A stretch of 45,055 bases of DNA from Gimesia sp. (GCA_002706765.1 PAJV01000051.1:1-45055); one strand, 5' to 3'; shown: positions 27,431 to 36,233, counted from the first letter of the stretch. The notes: generated by a model not told the origin, from the letters alone. Translations and numbers: made by a program.

Positions 27431-28699
27431 TCAGTCTGTTTTCTCAAGCCAGTTGATTCCCTGGCGAATATTGCCGTAGACGTTTCCTTTCCAGCCGTGT
27501 CCGCCGGGATAGTCGACCAGCGTGGCACGCACGTGGGCCTTGTTGAATGTATCGCGCGCTGCTTCCGCCATGCGGTAAGGGCAGACACTGTCGTCGGGTG
27601 AATGCAGCAGATAGAGGCTGCGCTGTCTGGCATTCGCGGGATCAGGAAGCTGATCTGGTTTAAAGACAGACATGGCAATCAGCGCGCCGGCAATGTCTGT
27701 TTCTTTTTGAAGCAGAGCCGCGTAGGCAGCGGGGCCACCCGAAGACCAGGCCAGCAGATAAATTCGTTTCGGATCGATGTTTTGTTTTTCACTGACATTT
27801 TTGATCACGGCTGCAATCAGTTCTTCTGTAGTAAATTTCGAATCCGCAGTTTGACTGGCTTGCGCAGGCCAGACGACTTTTTGATCGGAGGTCCATTTTT
27901 TGGCGATCGGTTGTGCCAGTACGAAGTCATCGGGCAATGCATTGTCGAAGATCCGCTTTACAAAGGGATGAAAATCGGCCGAGCCGTCACCGCCGGGCAG
28001 CACGATCAGCAGGGCCAGCGGTTTCTTCTGAGCAGGTTTGTCTTTCGGTGTGATCAACAGGTATTGGCCGGTTTCTTCGTTGACTTTGACATCAATGGCT
28101 TGCTCTGTCTGATCGGGTTTCGCAGGTCCCGCGCCATTGGTTAAGGAAACTTCCAGATCATCAAACCAGATTTTCCCCGGTCCATAGATCTGCAGGCCGA
28201 TGACAATCTGTTTTGTGTTCTCCGGGATTGTTGTGTCCCCCGTATAAGTTTTCCAGTCATGGCTGACGGGCGAATCGCCTGACTGTTTGGCGCCGATATA
28301 ACTGAGCCACTGATGTCCGAGACTTTTTTTGTTCTCATCCAGGAATTGTACATCGATGATGGCTTTGGTGGCCTGTTCTGCCCGCACTTCACACTGGACC
28401 TGGAGATTCTGTTTCTCACCTTGATAAGGGAGCAGGCGATACCATTGTGCGATTGGAAAATAACGGCGGGCGGATTTCTGCAGAGAGAGACTGCGGTCTC
28501 CTGTTTTTCCGCGCCCCTTATCGTAGACATACCTGACGCCGGGCACATCAAAGCCGCTCTGCCAGCCTTCGGGGGCTGTGGTACCGGTTTCGAAACTGTC
28601 CTTGAGCAGCACCTCTGTTTCCGCGGAATACGAAACATTCATGCTCAACGGGATGAGTAAGATCCAGGTCAAAGTGAAGTAGTATCTGGGATGCATCAT
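27431..28699 (-). CDS. Exported alpha/beta hydrolase with N-terminal carbohydrate-binding-like domain
   Basis: A 422-residue protein with a signal peptide (ending at SYS-AETE). Residues about 30-190 form a beta-sandwich (KDSFETGTTAPEGWQSG, ... KIWFDDLEVSL) like the jelly-roll carbohydrate-binding domains. Residues about 210-420 are an esterase/PHB-depolymerase-type fold: LLIVLPGGDGSADFHPFV, nucleophile elbow LAWSSGGPAA, acid in LLHSPDDSVCP, and His in YPGGHGWKG. The substrate is probably an ester or acetylated polysaccharide (inference). It lies just upstream of the BlaI operators but on the same strand; whether it is part of that regulon is unknown. Confidence 0.75.
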   Translation of the reverse strand: MMHPRYYFTLTWILLIPLSMNVSYSAETEVLLKDSFETGTTAPEGWQSGFDVPGVRYVYDKGRGKTGDRSLSLQKSARRYFPIAQWYRLLPYQGEKQNLQVQCEVRAEQATKAIIDVQFLDENKKSLGHQWLSYIGAKQSGDSPVSHDWKTYTGDTTIPENTKQIVIGLQIYGPGKIWFDDLEVSLTNGAGPAKPDQTEQAIDVKVNEETGQYLLITPKDKPAQKKPLALLIVLPGGDGSADFHPFVKRIFDNALPDDFVLAQPIAKKWTSDQKVVWPAQASQTADSKFTTEELIAAVIKNVSEKQNIDPKRIYLLAWSSGGPAAYAALLQKETDIAGALIAMSVFKPDQLPDPANARQRSLYLLHSPDDSVCPYRMAEAARDTFNKAHVRATLVDYPGGHGWKGNVYGNIRQGINWLEKTD

Positions 28700-28779
28700 C
28701 GGGCCTTTCTGTTCAAATCGCGGCGCGTACCCTGTGCGCGGCAGAATGATTGAGTGTTTAAAATCAGATTCGATCTGTG

Positions 28780-29757
28780 TCAGCCATCATCAAGGTGGCT
28801 GGCAGGTTCTGGTGTCAGGGTTACAGTCTGTTTGTCAGCGGGAACGGTTAACTCTCGTGTCTGCCATTCGCCGCCGGGAAACTGGATGTAAACGGTGACC
28901 TGTTCTCCCGGCAGAAAGTGGGGCATGGGCAGATTTCCCTCCGTATTCGATTTCCGGACGACGGGCCGGGCACTGCAGAAATAAATGCAGTGTTCCTGCC
29001 CGCTTTGATCAATGCGTTCAAAAGGAAACGCGCTGACTCCTGCCAGGGGTGTTCCCGCGTTTGACTCAAAGTGCAGCACCAGCCCTGCGGACTTTGTCAG
29101 TTGAAAACGAAAGGGTTCCAGTGTGCCTGTGCGCATTGAGATATATTCGGATTTCAACAGATGTGCGTCGGCGATGGCGGCGATCTGGACTTCGTATTCC
29201 TGACCGGGCGGGTAGACATTTTCGATAAGAAACGTGCCGTCGGGACGCGTGAGGGCGGTAAATGAGTTCTGTCTGAAACCGTGGGGAGGCCAGGTTTTGA
29301 CCACAGCCAGTATATGAGTCTCGCGGAGAGGTTGACCATCTTCGGCTACGACTGTGCCCTGGATGTCACCAGTCGTTTCTGATTCCGGATATCCCGAAGC
29401 CGCCAGTTGTGTACTGTCAGACGGCGGTTTATTTTGGGACGGGAAATAAAGCCAGATCAGCCAGCCCAGCGCACCAACGAGTCCCAGCGTAATCAGCTGA
29501 TGCAGACGATGCCAGAACAGATGCCGTGAAAGCGAGACGTCACAACAATCGTCGACAACCGCTTTGACATCACCAAACTGCTCGAGCGCGGTCTGTTGAG
29601 ACTGCCGGGCATCCATGCCTTCACTGTGATGTTCGGCGGCACTGGAGGAGAGATGAAACTCAATTTCTTCACGAATATCGTGCAGTTCACGATCCGCATG
29701 GGCAATGAGAGGCAGGCGCAGATAAGAGATCAGGGTGCGGAACCAGTGACGTAACAT
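28780..29757 (-). CDS. Permease-prefix protein with carboxypeptidase-regulatory tail
   Basis: A 325-residue protein. Residues 1-75 match the short helical prefix found before MacB/FtsX-type ABC permeases (REIEFHLSSSAAEHHSEGMDARQSQQ-like), followed by one hydrophobic helix (about 90-106, LGLVGALGWLIWLYF). The C-terminal part is not a permease but a beta-sandwich of the carboxypeptidase-regulatory type (VVAEDGQPLRETHILAVV, then IENVYPPGQEYEVQI). It begins one base after the PadR-type gene stop, with GGAGGG 5 bases before its ATG. The PadR regulator and this protein form a two-gene operon. It may be a membrane sensor rather than a transporter (inference). Confidence 0.6.
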   Translation of the reverse strand: MLRHWFRTLISYLRLPLIAHADRELHDIREEIEFHLSSSAAEHHSEGMDARQSQQTALEQFGDVKAVVDDCCDVSLSRHLFWHRLHQLITLGLVGALGWLIWLYFPSQNKPPSDSTQLAASGYPESETTGDIQGTVVAEDGQPLRETHILAVVKTWPPHGFRQNSFTALTRPDGTFLIENVYPPGQEYEVQIAAIADAHLLKSEYISMRTGTLEPFRFQLTKSAGLVLHFESNAGTPLAGVSAFPFERIDQSGQEHCIYFCSARPVVRKSNTEGNLPMPHFLPGEQVTVYIQFPGGEWQTRELTVPADKQTVTLTPEPASHLDDG

Positions 29758-29758
29758 T

Positions 29759-30106
29759 TCAGCCCTCCGCCAGGTTGGATTTCAGCACCAGACTGATCGC
29801 ATCGACCAGCTGAGACCAGGACTGGACTTCGGTTTTGAGCTGGGCGCGACCGACAGGCGTCAGTTCGTAATATTTCGCCCGCCGGTTACTTTCCGATAAG
29901 CCCCACTCCGATTGGATCCAGCCTCGTTTCTGCATGCGATGTAATGCCGGATAGAGCGAACCTTCTTCAATCTCCAGGGCGCCGCGCGTCGTCACCTGAA
30001 TCCATTTCGCCACGCCATACCCGTGCCGCGACTGCGACAGCAGGCTTTTCAGGATCAGCATATCCAGCGTTCCCTGCAGCAGGTCGGCTTTCTGTTTTTT
30101 TGCCAT
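29759..30106 (-). CDS. PadR-family transcriptional regulator
   Basis: A 115-residue winged-helix protein: LLQGTLDMLILKSLLSQS, HGYGVAKWIQ, LEIEEGSLYPALHRMQKRGWI, then RAKYYELTPVGRAQL, all standard PadR landmarks. PadR proteins sense small molecules and control efflux or stress genes, often permease operons. Here the following gene carries the usual permease prefix but not the permease. Inverted-repeat sequence lies upstream. Confidence 0.92.
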   Translation of the reverse strand: MAKKQKADLLQGTLDMLILKSLLSQSRHGYGVAKWIQVTTRGALEIEEGSLYPALHRMQKRGWIQSEWGLSESNRRAKYYELTPVGRAQLKTEVQSWSQLVDAISLVLKSNLAEG

Positions 30107-30125
30107 GCCTCTCTCCCCAAGAATG

Positions 30126-30156
30126 CTTAGGGAAGAGTATCACAGACTACCCCTAG
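30126..30156. promoter_or_regulatory. Possible PadR operator
   Basis: CTTAGGG at 30126 and CCCCTAG ending at 30156 form an imperfect inverted repeat about 20-50 bases upstream of the padR-type ATG. It may be an autoregulatory site. The spacing is longer than usual for PadR operators, so this is weak. Confidence 0.3.
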
Positions 30157-30232
30157 AATGTCAAGGGAAAAGTTTCCGGATCAAAAATTATTAGAGCGCA
30201 TCACATCTGACTAAAGCGTCTTTGAATCTGTA

Positions 30233-30397
30233 TCACTCCGTTTTAATGGCCTTGGAGACGTGACAGTCAAACGGGAACCACCATAAACTCGCGCCGTAGA
30301 TGTTCTCCTGTAAGGCCAGTTGATTCGGACGTTCCAGAAAGCTCCTGTCAGCAGCTGATTCCCGTTTCGTACAATGACAAAACGCCTGCTCCCTCAT
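30233..30397 (-). CDS. Possible small protein
   Basis: A 54-residue frame in the 380-base gap between padR and the permease. The C-terminal half, ERPNQLALQENIYGASLWWF, looks protein-like rather than random. GGTGGG lies upstream of the ATG. Nothing else supports expression. It could be a fragment of a longer lost gene. The rest of the gap shows no feature. Confidence 0.25.
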   Translation of the reverse strand: MREQAFCHCTKRESAADRSFLERPNQLALQENIYGASLWWFPFDCHVSKAIKTE

Positions 30398-30486
30398 CGT
30401 GCCCACCGGGCTTCCTCTTAGAACTTCCTGCGTTGCCCGCGGTCTTCAGTATAGGTAGATTACAAAACAGCATAGGATCGCAGGGA

Positions 30487-31779
30487 TCAGCCATCGGCAT
30501 CGGGAGCCGGGGGATTCTGTTCTTCCAGGTAGTCTTTGACGTACAGTTCCTTCACGATGACTTTGCCTGCTGCAAGCAGTGGTGAGGCGACTATTGCTCC
30601 CATTAATCCGAACAGGACTCCCATGATCGCCTGAAAGGAGAGCAGTAGCGCGGGGGGCAGTGAGACCTGCCGTTCCTGGATGAGGGGCGTAATCAGGTAA
30701 CTTTCCACCAGCTGTAATCCGATGAAAGCAGGCACAACCAGTGCGGCTGTCGTCGTGCCTTTGGGAAGCGCGATTAAAATCGCCAGGCAGAATGCAATCA
30801 GGGAACCGATATTGGGGATGAACGTCAACAGCCCGGAGATCACACCCAGGGTGCCCGCCATGGGAACCCCAATCAGTGAGAGCACCAGCCACGCACCCAG
30901 GCCGGTAATGACCATCGATCCAAACCGCCCCAGCAACCAGTGCCAGAGCGTTTCACTCAATTGATTCATCAGACCCTTGATGCGGTCTCTGCGCCGGGGA
31001 GTAAACAGGATGACCACCCCATCCCGGTATACCTGTGGCGAAGCCGCCAGGAACAGTCCGACAAACAGAATCAGAATCACATTCACGACGAATCCAAACG
31101 TCGATTTAAACATACGCCCCACAAAAGAGACAGCCTGCTGAGCGGGCTGCGTCAGCGACTGTAAACCGGACTGCGACTGCTTATCTTTTGATTCGGCTTC
31201 TTTATCGGAACTACCCTGATTTGCCGAGTTCTGCTCTGAAGCGAAATCGGATTCGCGGGAAGACTTGTTTTCCGACTGCTTTGGATCCTCCGGCTTTTTT
31301 TGTGGGGCCAGTAGCGGGACCAGCATTGGTGTGGAATGAATGGCCGAGTTGATAGACGTATACTCATCAGCCCAGTTCCGCACCTGTTCGACACCCCGCT
31401 CAATCTGCTGGCGGACTTCATCGATCTGAGTGTTGATCTGGACAAAGAAAAAAATCGTGATTCCAAACCAGGCTCCGATCAGTAACAGAACCACTGCTGC
31501 CAGGCTGGCTTTATAGGGCAGGCGAATCAGTTTACTCAACTCGTGGCTGGAATGATTCAGGAACACGCCAAACAACACTGCCAGGAACAGCGCCAGGATA
31601 ATCTCCCACGTAATGACCAACGCTGAGGCGAGAACCACGACAACAATCAAAGTTGTAATCGTGTGAGCAAGGGTACGCGAAGAATGGGTTTGGGCATTCT
31701 TCACCATGTCGGCTTCTGCTCGCGCTCTCGTCTCAGGTTGGTTCTGTTCGGACAGATGATTCTCTCCCGTCTGGTGCAT
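30487..31779 (-). CDS. AI-2E-family (PerM-like) membrane transporter
   Basis: A 430-residue membrane protein: TIVVVVLASALVITW-type opening, paired helices (ALFLAVLFGVFLNHSS, AVVLLLIGAWFGITIFFFV), a long hydrophilic insert rich in Lys/Ser/Glu at about 140-200, then the conserved C-terminal core WHWLLGRFGSMVITGLGAWLVLSLIGVP, GLLTFIPNIGSLIAF and LLLSFQAIMGVLFGLMGAIVASPL. Members export autoinducer-2 or act as Na+/H+ antiporters; substrate not predictable. The ATG at 31779 has AGGA about 6-7 bases upstream. The Mn-catalase gene stops 14 bases upstream of the start, so they may be co-transcribed. Confidence 0.85.
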   Translation of the reverse strand: MHQTGENHLSEQNQPETRARAEADMVKNAQTHSSRTLAHTITTLIVVVVLASALVITWEIILALFLAVLFGVFLNHSSHELSKLIRLPYKASLAAVVLLLIGAWFGITIFFFVQINTQIDEVRQQIERGVEQVRNWADEYTSINSAIHSTPMLVPLLAPQKKPEDPKQSENKSSRESDFASEQNSANQGSSDKEAESKDKQSQSGLQSLTQPAQQAVSFVGRMFKSTFGFVVNVILILFVGLFLAASPQVYRDGVVILFTPRRRDRIKGLMNQLSETLWHWLLGRFGSMVITGLGAWLVLSLIGVPMAGTLGVISGLLTFIPNIGSLIAFCLAILIALPKGTTTAALVVPAFIGLQLVESYLITPLIQERQVSLPPALLLSFQAIMGVLFGLMGAIVASPLLAAGKVIVKELYVKDYLEEQNPPAPDADG

Positions 31780-31793
31780 GCGGGTTCCTGTTA

Positions 31794-32498
31794 TTATTTC
31801 TGAAAGGCAGGATTTTCGATGACTTCCCATTCCTTTCCGGAATTCCAGGGGCCTTCATAGTCATCACCCAGATCGCCTGATCCTGTGGAGTCGTTGAAAT
31901 ATTTATCGACCCACTTGTCATCCGGTTTCAGATCCCCGATTTCCAGAGGTTTTTTATCCATACTTTCCAGAGCCTGCCCGAAGGCTTTCAAATGCGTGAT
32001 TTCCCGGGTCATGAGAAATTTCAATGCATCTTTTGTTCCCGGATCGTCGGTATATTCAATCAGTCGTTCATAAACGATCTTCGCCCGGGCTTCCGCCGCC
32101 ATATTAGAACGCAGATCCACTTCCAACTGACCGGTGACATCGACATAAGTGGACATCCAGGGAACTCCCTGGGAGTTATTCAGTGAGACTCCCCCGCCCC
32201 CCACGACTGCGATTAAGGGATCTTCCAGGGCTCCCTCTCCCTTTTCACGTAAAGGCTTCAGGTGCATCCGGGCGAGCGAACCAATGACTTCCAGGTGACT
32301 CAATTCTTCCGTTCCAATATCCATTAATAGGTCTTTCCGAGCAGGATCATCGCAGTTCAAACCCTGGATGGAATATTGCATCGCCGCCGCCAGTTCACCA
32401 TTCGCACCGCCGAACTGTTCCAGCAGCATATTTCCAAAACGCGGATCAGGATTGCTGACATCGACGGTATACATGAGCTTTTTAACGTGATGATACAT
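31794..32498 (-). CDS. Manganese catalase
   Basis: A 234-residue four-helix-bundle di-manganese catalase, decomposing hydrogen peroxide in the cytoplasm. All five expected metal ligands can be placed: Glu35 (GANGELAAAM), Glu65 and His68 (GTEELSHLE), Glu136 (NMAAEARAK) and His169 (EITHLKAF). The C-terminal tail ends at FQK and is shorter than in the larger 270-300-residue members. AAGGA about 7 bases before the ATG supports the start. It may share a transcript with the downstream permease. Confidence 0.92.
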   Translation of the reverse strand: MYHHVKKLMYTVDVSNPDPRFGNMLLEQFGGANGELAAAMQYSIQGLNCDDPARKDLLMDIGTEELSHLEVIGSLARMHLKPLREKGEGALEDPLIAVVGGGGVSLNNSQGVPWMSTYVDVTGQLEVDLRSNMAAEARAKIVYERLIEYTDDPGTKDALKFLMTREITHLKAFGQALESMDKKPLEIGDLKPDDKWVDKYFNDSTGSGDLGDDYEGPWNSGKEWEVIENPAFQK

Positions 32499-32764
32499 GG
32501 AAAATCCTTTTTGATATCTGACGTACTAAATATTAATAATGAAAAATATCCGACAAGAATATGTGACATGCTGCAGCGCAGTGCCACTTCAATGCTGTCT
32601 CAGCTAATAAATTGTTTTCGAGGAACCAACTCGCAAACAATGTGCCAATACGTGATCTCTGGACTTAGCTCGATTTTCCAGCGAATACGACCCGGGCGGC
32701 GTGTTGATACTGTAGTCGGAGTAAACGAAGCGGTGTCTGAGCGGTCAGCGTGCGCGGTGGGCTG

Positions 32765-33895
32765 TCAGTTATTCTCGGGAGATGGATGCTTCTTTCTGGC
32801 AGACTGCACGGCCTCGGCAGCATCTTCCTGATCCCCTGAATCCAGGTCCGGGCCTTCCTGGCTGGCAGCCGCCTCGGGTTCGTAACTCAGTTCCACAAAC
32901 AGCGGGAAATGGTCCGAACCGATGTCAGGCAGCGTGCGGATTTCTGCCACGCGAAAGTCATCGGAAACAAACAGATAATCCAGAGGGTATCGCCAGATCC
33001 AGGAGGTGGCATCGTAAGTCGCAAACAGGCCCCGCCCTTTTCTCGGGTCGAGTAAACCACTGACTTCCTGAAACAGATTCGTCGTGCGCGACCAGCCGAC
33101 ATCGTTCAGATCCCCCAGCACGATGGCACTCTTGCTCTTACTCACTTCGCGACCGACGAGTACCAGTTCCGCATCCCGCTTGGTCGTGTCTTCTCCCGGC
33201 CGGGGTGGATTGGGATGAACGGCAAACAGGCGGACTTCTTTCCCGGATCGCAAGAGGACGGTCGCGTCGATGGAGGGGATCTCCCGCTTGACCAGTCCTC
33301 TGACTTCCGCCGACTTCACCCTCAGATTCGTATAGAAGGCCATCCCATAGGTGTTATCCAGGGGATGCGTGAGATGGTAAGAATACTTTGTTTCCAGCGG
33401 AGCCAGGTCGGAAATCCAGCGTTGATTGACTTCGCACAACACGACGATGTCCGGCTGTTCCCGGTCGATCAATTCGAGAACCGCTGCCGCATCAGTGTTC
33501 TTCTGCAGTACATTGGCTGTCAGAATTCGCAGACGCGTCTCCGTGTTTTGTGACTGCGCGGTCTCCATTTCATGGGGGGCAATCGCGAGGTAAGGAAAGA
33601 TCCAGAACAGCTGAATTCCAATGCCCGCACACAGCACGGCTGCAGCAATTTTCGCCGTGATTTTCCGGCGAAACGGGATCAGGGTCAGCAGGACGACAAT
33701 ATAACAGACCAGTAGTTGCAGCCGCGGAAAATCGCCAATCCGCACCCACCACCAGTCGACTAACAGTAAGGGAAAAAACGCGGTGATCGCCAGGATGACA
33801 CAAATCAACAGCAGTCCGTACCACAACCACCGCCGCCATCCGGGCTCATTCGAAACCGATTCTTTTTTTTCAGGTGTGGTGAGTGTGCTGTTCAA
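32765..33895 (-). CDS. Membrane-anchored endonuclease/exonuclease/phosphatase-family protein
   Basis: A 376-residue protein. Residues 23-107 hold three hydrophobic helices. The remaining domain has the EEP motifs: LTANVLQKN, VLCEVNQRW, FAVHPNPPRPG, LGDLNDVGW and the ending GSDHFPLFVEL, which supplies the catalytic His. Family members cleave phosphodiesters of DNA, inositol phosphates or sphingomyelin; substrate unknown. The frame opens with TTG at 33895; no ATG exists until about residue 130, so a TTG start is required to include the membrane helices. An acidic tail (about 340-376) follows the catalytic domain. Confidence 0.85.
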   Translation of the reverse strand: MNSTLTTPEKKESVSNEPGWRRWLWYGLLLICVILAITAFFPLLLVDWWWVRIGDFPRLQLLVCYIVVLLTLIPFRRKITAKIAAAVLCAGIGIQLFWIFPYLAIAPHEMETAQSQNTETRLRILTANVLQKNTDAAAVLELIDREQPDIVVLCEVNQRWISDLAPLETKYSYHLTHPLDNTYGMAFYTNLRVKSAEVRGLVKREIPSIDATVLLRSGKEVRLFAVHPNPPRPGEDTTKRDAELVLVGREVSKSKSAIVLGDLNDVGWSRTTNLFQEVSGLLDPRKGRGLFATYDATSWIWRYPLDYLFVSDDFRVAEIRTLPDIGSDHFPLFVELSYEPEAAASQEGPDLDSGDQEDAAEAVQSARKKHPSPENN

Positions 33896-33942
33896 TTTTG
33901 CGGTCCGACCTTGAGTTATTGACGGGAAGAATCAGTTACGGG

Positions 33943-34512
33943 TCAATGTCCGGAAGCAGACTCCCGGTTTTCAAACAGCTGCTCTGCACCAGTCACATTG
34001 CGAAAAAAGTCTGGCTCCAGTTTCGCATCCGGATCTGCTGAATGCAAAACAGAAATATCACCCGTCGTTTCAAACACGACCGCCAGCACCTGGTCGGCGT
34101 TCAAGGCATTCGCCTCGCGCAGTTTACCATAAACATCATCCCTGGTAATATTCGCTTTTTTAAGATTTTCATCCAGAATCGTACTCCCCCGCATCAGCAG
34201 TAGCGGCTCGTTGTCGACCAGCTTACTGAACCAGACAAAATGCTGCCTGAGCATCGCCAGCAACCACTGTCCGAAAAACAGACTGGCCAGTGCCGTCAGT
34301 CCGATAACGAGCGTGGGTGTAGAACTGGAAATCGTCGAAGCAAACAACGAACCGACGGCAACCGTCATCGCAAAGTCGGCGGCGGACATCTTGGAAAAAC
34401 TCCGCAATCCCGTGAGCCGCGTATAGAGCAGGATCACCGCATAAGTCAGCAGACACGACAGCAGCACCATCGGCATTTCAGCCCATTGGTCTGTGATCCA
34501 CTTCTCAAACAT
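33943..34512 (-). CDS. DUF421/YetF-family membrane protein
   Basis: A 189-residue protein with three N-terminal hydrophobic helices (PMVLLSCLLTYAVILLYTRL, SAADFAMTVAVGSLFAS, LVIGLTALASLFFGQWLLA) and a cytoplasmic domain with LLLMRGSTILDENLKKANITRDDV and LREANALNADQVLAVVFETTGDISV. This is the standard YetF architecture. Its function is unclear. AAAGG precedes the ATG. A decayed relative of this gene lies 1.5 kb away at 35981-36233. Confidence 0.9.
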   Translation of the reverse strand: MFEKWITDQWAEMPMVLLSCLLTYAVILLYTRLTGLRSFSKMSAADFAMTVAVGSLFASTISSSTPTLVIGLTALASLFFGQWLLAMLRQHFVWFSKLVDNEPLLLMRGSTILDENLKKANITRDDVYGKLREANALNADQVLAVVFETTGDISVLHSADPDAKLEPDFFRNVTGAEQLFENRESASGH

Positions 34513-34678
34513 CGCACAGCCTTTCTGATGGGGACGCAGGGAGTTTACCGACTAACACATGCCAGCAGGTAATCGCACATTCCATGCCAAGCCAGGAAAA
34601 TCCGATACGTGCTGAATGAACTTACAGGCTGAGCCGAGAGAGATACCTGTAAACTGGCATAGCAGGGAGATCGTTTCC

Positions 34679-35098
34679 TCAGCGATGTTTCTCACCATAA
34701 GTCACACGGTAAGCCCAGTCGATCTGATCTTCCCGGCCCTGCAGTCGATACAGTTGTTTGTCAAATGAACTCCCCGGTCGACGGAGCATGCCCTGCGGTC
34801 CCCGTTCGCCGATGCGACATTCCAGCCAGTTGATGCGATCGATGGCAGGATCAATCTGCAGTTGAAGATACATCGGCACAACAGACTGATCACGGATCAG
34901 CCAACTCATGCCAAAGAAAACCGCTTCCCTTTCACCGGTCCGTTCTGCGACCAGCGGAATCACATCATCCAGCGTATCCGATTTCCATTCAGGATAAAGT
35001 TCAGCCAGGACTTCGGGAATGAAATAGTCTAACGCACCCATGAGTTGCCTGAAGTCCTCGGTTTCCTCAAAACTCGCACCCACAGCAGTCTGATTCAA
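34679..35098 (-). CDS. Hypothetical protein, uncertain start
   Basis: A 139-residue cytoplasmic protein, not recognised, with FEETEDFRQLMGALDYFIPEVLAELYPEW near its start. The annotated start is TTG at 35098. Protein-like sequence continues in frame upstream (RELSKSEIIVARSLRTLLNQ) towards 35185, yet no ATG/GTG/TTG exists there, so the true start is unclear or lost. It lies just downstream of the CdiI-type gene and could belong to the same immunity-type cluster. Confidence 0.5.
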   Translation of the reverse strand: MNQTAVGASFEETEDFRQLMGALDYFIPEVLAELYPEWKSDTLDDVIPLVAERTGEREAVFFGMSWLIRDQSVVPMYLQLQIDPAIDRINWLECRIGERGPQGMLRRPGSSFDKQLYRLQGREDQIDWAYRVTYGEKHR

Positions 35099-35184
35099 GA
35101 GTGTGCGCAGTGATCGAGCGACAATGATTTCTGATTTTGAAAGTTCACGGTTGTCTTGTTCGTTGTTGAATGAAAAGTCTCCTG

Positions 35185-35652
35185 TTACGAGTCGGTCAGT
35201 GAGTCTGGTGCATTCGCTAACAGCTTGCGGACCGTTCTTGTTTCGTGTTCTTTCAGCGAGTCTAATGTTTCGTTTGCTTTGGTGATGACTCGACGAAGTA
35301 CTTCGCGCTTGTCGGTATGTATGTTCCAGAATGACTCCGGGACACCTAATACAGCGTTCAGCAAATCACCGGGATAACAGTGACCCTCCACCAGTGGATC
35401 TTCTTCGAGAGTTTCCAACGCCAGAGGAATAAGAAAAAACAGGCTGATCTGCTGGCCGATCATAATTCGGAGATCTTCTGTTGAGAAGTCATTCAGAGGA
35501 ACCCGCCGCAAACGATGACATGTTTTTACAAGAGAGGAATCGAAGTCTGGTTCTCCCCAGTCCTCTTGTTCCAGTTCCTGCAAAGTTCTTCGACGGTCGA
35601 AATTGGTTTTCAATTTTAGTCCCCACGTCTTTTCACCAGACTTTGTTTCCAT
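35185..35652 (-). CDS. CdiI-type contact-dependent growth inhibition immunity protein, orphan
   Basis: A 155-residue cytoplasmic protein. The sequence around TLQELEQEDWGEPDFDSSLV, TCHRLRRVPLNDF, EDLRIMIGQQISLFFLIPLA and EGHCYPGDLLNAVL matches the pattern I know for CDI immunity proteins, which bind and neutralise a cognate toxin. No intact CdiA or other toxin gene is nearby; only a short possible C-terminal remnant lies upstream, overlapping this start. The ATG at 35652 is used; GTG at 35664 is the alternative. Confidence 0.75.
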   Translation of the reverse strand: METKSGEKTWGLKLKTNFDRRRTLQELEQEDWGEPDFDSSLVKTCHRLRRVPLNDFSTEDLRIMIGQQISLFFLIPLALETLEEDPLVEGHCYPGDLLNAVLGVPESFWNIHTDKREVLRRVITKANETLDSLKEHETRTVRKLLANAPDSLTDS

Positions 35653-35896
35653 AGTCCCAGGCACAGCTTACCATCTGACTCTGAGTATCGACAACAGGTT
35701 CACGAATTCGACTATCCACCTGATTACCGGTGGGATAGAATGCAGGCTCTGCAACCAGTTTTCGATCGCCGCCATAGAGGTGGACAGGGGGAATATTCAA
35801 TACGTCACGACCAGCGTTTCTCTGGATGCCTCTTCGCGGCGCTGTCCTTTTTATCACATCAATGGCGCAGGCCGGCGTTGAGGAAGCGAAGCTCAA
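35633..35896 (-). pseudogene. Possible C-terminal remnant of a gene overlapping the CdiI start
   Basis: An 87-codon frame whose second half looks coding (VHLYGGDRKLVAEPAF, YPTGNQVDSRIREPVV, SCAWDYGNKVW) and whose stop at 35633 overlaps the immunity ATG by 20 bases, a typical toxin-immunity spacing. The first half looks random, and no upstream gene body is present. It could be the tail of a lost polymorphic toxin (inference). Confidence 0.3.
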
Positions 35897-35980
35897 GGAA
35901 CGCTTTGGTGAGCAACAGTTCGTGCCCGCAGGACCTGTATTGCGTCGTAAGATGAGCTGCTGCTGTGTGGATTGCGAGGT

Positions 35981-36233
35981 TTAAAAGTCTTTGACACGCA
36001 AGCCAGGGGTAACCGGAGAATCTCCCAGCAGATGTTCTAAGCCGATGACATTTTTTAAAAATTCAGGTTCCAGTTTCGTATCAGCGTCATCACGAAGTCA
36101 GCAGCCGACATGTTTGAAAAGCTCCGCAGGGTGGTGATACGAGTATAAACCAGGATCAGACTGTAGGTGATCAGACAGGACAACAACACCATCAGAATTT
36201 CATTCCCTGGGCGGCGATCCATTTTTCGATCAT
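35981..36233 (-). pseudogene. Degenerate DUF421/YetF gene copy
   Basis: Pieces of a second DUF421 gene can be read in different frames: MIEKWIAAQG at the start, then LMVLLSCLITYSLILVYTR and SFSNMSAADFVMT in another frame, then, after a large internal deletion, DADTKLEPEFLKNVIGLEHL at the end. The intact gene at 33943-34512 has matching MVLLSCLLTYAVILLYTRL, SAADFAMT and DAKLEPDFFRNVTGAEQL. At least two frameshifts and loss of about 100 residues make it non-functional. Confidence 0.8.

Noticed and set aside
35826-35984. A 52-codon plus-strand frame ending in a cysteine cluster (MSCCCVDCEV)
   Set aside because: It overlaps the remnant on the other strand, has no ribosome-binding site and no recognisable family.
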